23,377 nt of DNA from Porphyromonadaceae bacterium (GTDB lineage: Bacteria; Bacteroidota; Bacteroidia; Bacteroidales; Paludibacteraceae). This document shows, piece by piece, positions 23,018 through 23,377 of this stretch. A program made the position numbers and the translations under genes. The notes beneath the pieces are model-generated. The model saw only the letters and a program-made list of their open reading frames with translations. It ran no database searches and had not been told where the DNA came from. Position 1 is the first letter of the stretch, and each line of letters opens with the position of its first letter. The stretch lies in contig CAJPNS010000014.1 of the NCBI GenBank assembly GCA_905372135.1, positions 1 through 23,377 on the forward strand, written 5' to 3'.

Positions 23018-23049
23018 TTGTGTTAATTCCGAAAAATAATGTACTTTTG
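23018..23049 (+). promoter_or_regulatory. Promoter of the MBOAT gene
   Basis: TTG (23018-23020) and TACTTTTG (23042-23049) are spaced by 21 bases, within the Bacteroidota -33/-7 range. Transcription would start near 23056. Confidence 0.55.
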
Positions 23050-23091
23050 CACCCTAAATATTGGTAATACAACACACACACGGCTTATACT

Positions 23092-23377
23092 TTGATTATA
23101 AATTTTCTCCAACATCTATTATCGCTTCGCATACAGTTGCCGCTGCTCTTTACGTCGTTTTATTTCTGGGCATTTTTCGCTATAGTCTTTGCAGGCTTGT
23201 CGATGACAGGCAAAAAGGTACTGCTTCGCAATACGTTTCTGATGTTTTGCGGGCTTTTTTTCTACTGCAAGACATCGGGATTCTTTGTCTTCGTACTCAT
23301 TTTTGCCATATTGCTCAACTATCTTTGTGCACGTCTCGTCGGGGCGTCTGACAATACGACAAGGCGTAAGGCATACC
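23092..23377 (+). CDS. MBOAT-family O-acyltransferase, N-terminal part (3' end outside window), TTG start
   Basis: 95 codons of an open frame running off the right edge. The frame has no ATG before 23209; a TAA lies upstream at 23065-23067 and the first usable initiator is TTG at 23092, about 35 bases after the predicted transcription start. The protein opens LIINFLQHLL, then LLFTSFYFWAFFAIVFAG (a membrane helix), the charged TGKKVLLRN, and FCGLFFYCKTSGFFVFVLIF, a second helix pair. This order, with 'FTxFYFWAFF', 'KKxxLRN' and 'FFYxKTSGFF', matches the start of AlgI/DltB-like MBOAT proteins of Bacteroidales as I remember them. They acylate envelope polysaccharides or other surface molecules. 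The catalytic histidine lies beyond the window. The longer-looking ATG frame at 23061 is soluble, cysteine- and arginine-rich and unlike any family, and I take it as a shadow. Confidence 0.72.
   Translation, partial: MIINFLQHLLSLRIQLPLLFTSFYFWAFFAIVFAGLSMTGKKVLLRNTFLMFCGLFFYCKTSGFFVFVLIFAILLNYLCARLVGASDNTTRRKAY

Noticed and set aside
23061..23351. 96-codon ATG-like frame near the right edge
   Set aside because: The frame starting at 23092 encodes MBOAT-like membrane helices over the same bases. This one gives an incoherent C/R-rich peptide.

Overview
The window reads as chromosomal DNA of an anaerobic Bacteroidota, most likely Bacteroidales (Porphyromonas/Bacteroides side). Three things support this. 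Several genes are preceded by a Bacteroidota-type -7 element, TAnnTTTG. Shine-Dalgarno sequences are hard to find. The gene content is succinate/4-hydroxybutyrate fermentation, a group B-like [FeFe] hydrogenase, tandem FKBP isomerases, an RND pump and an MBOAT acyltransferase. No rRNA, tRNA, CRISPR array or transposase was seen.

Layout. (1) 1-2916, plus strand: the end of a 4-hydroxybutyrate CoA-transferase gene, then an iron-type 4-hydroxybutyrate dehydrogenase and a CoA-acylating succinate semialdehyde dehydrogenase, closed by a terminator at 2968-2999. Together they run the succinyl-CoA to 4-hydroxybutyryl-CoA branch. (2) 3046-9810, minus strand: a hydrogenase locus transcribed hydA, hydE, [dinD, HEAT-repeat gene], hydG, hydF. 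hydA is the hydrogenase; hydE, hydG and hydF build its H-cluster. (3) 10127-16967, minus strand: a tripartite efflux operon in the order TetR regulator, TolC-type channel, lipoprotein adaptor, RND permease, small PII-like protein, then a terminator. (4) 17228-19102, plus strand: two FKBP prolyl isomerases, one cytoplasmic and one lipoprotein. (5) 19103-19535: a 433-base gap with a terminator and a degenerate 22-base-period repeat. (6) 19536-21359, plus strand: mutL, converging on a GltD/NfnB-type flavoprotein gene (21387-22862, minus). (7) 23092 to the end: the start of an MBOAT acyltransferase gene, apparently with a TTG start.

The most notable finding is that the hydrogenase maturation operon is split. 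A roughly 1.57-kb cassette with dinD and an AlkC/AlkD-like HEAT-repeat gene lies between hydE and hydG. It is bounded by direct copies of the last part of hydE (30 of 32 bases identical, 22 consecutive). The far copy reads as an older hydE C-terminus with its own stop. So the cassette arrived with a replacement hydE 3' end, as islands that integrate into gene ends do, yet it has no recombinase. The new hydE end also supplies the -33 part of a promoter in front of dinD. Other points of interest are a 5'-leader palindrome at hydA, a MutL whose DQHA metal-binding motif is replaced, the PII-like gene ending the efflux operon, and the 22-base phased repeat upstream of mutL.
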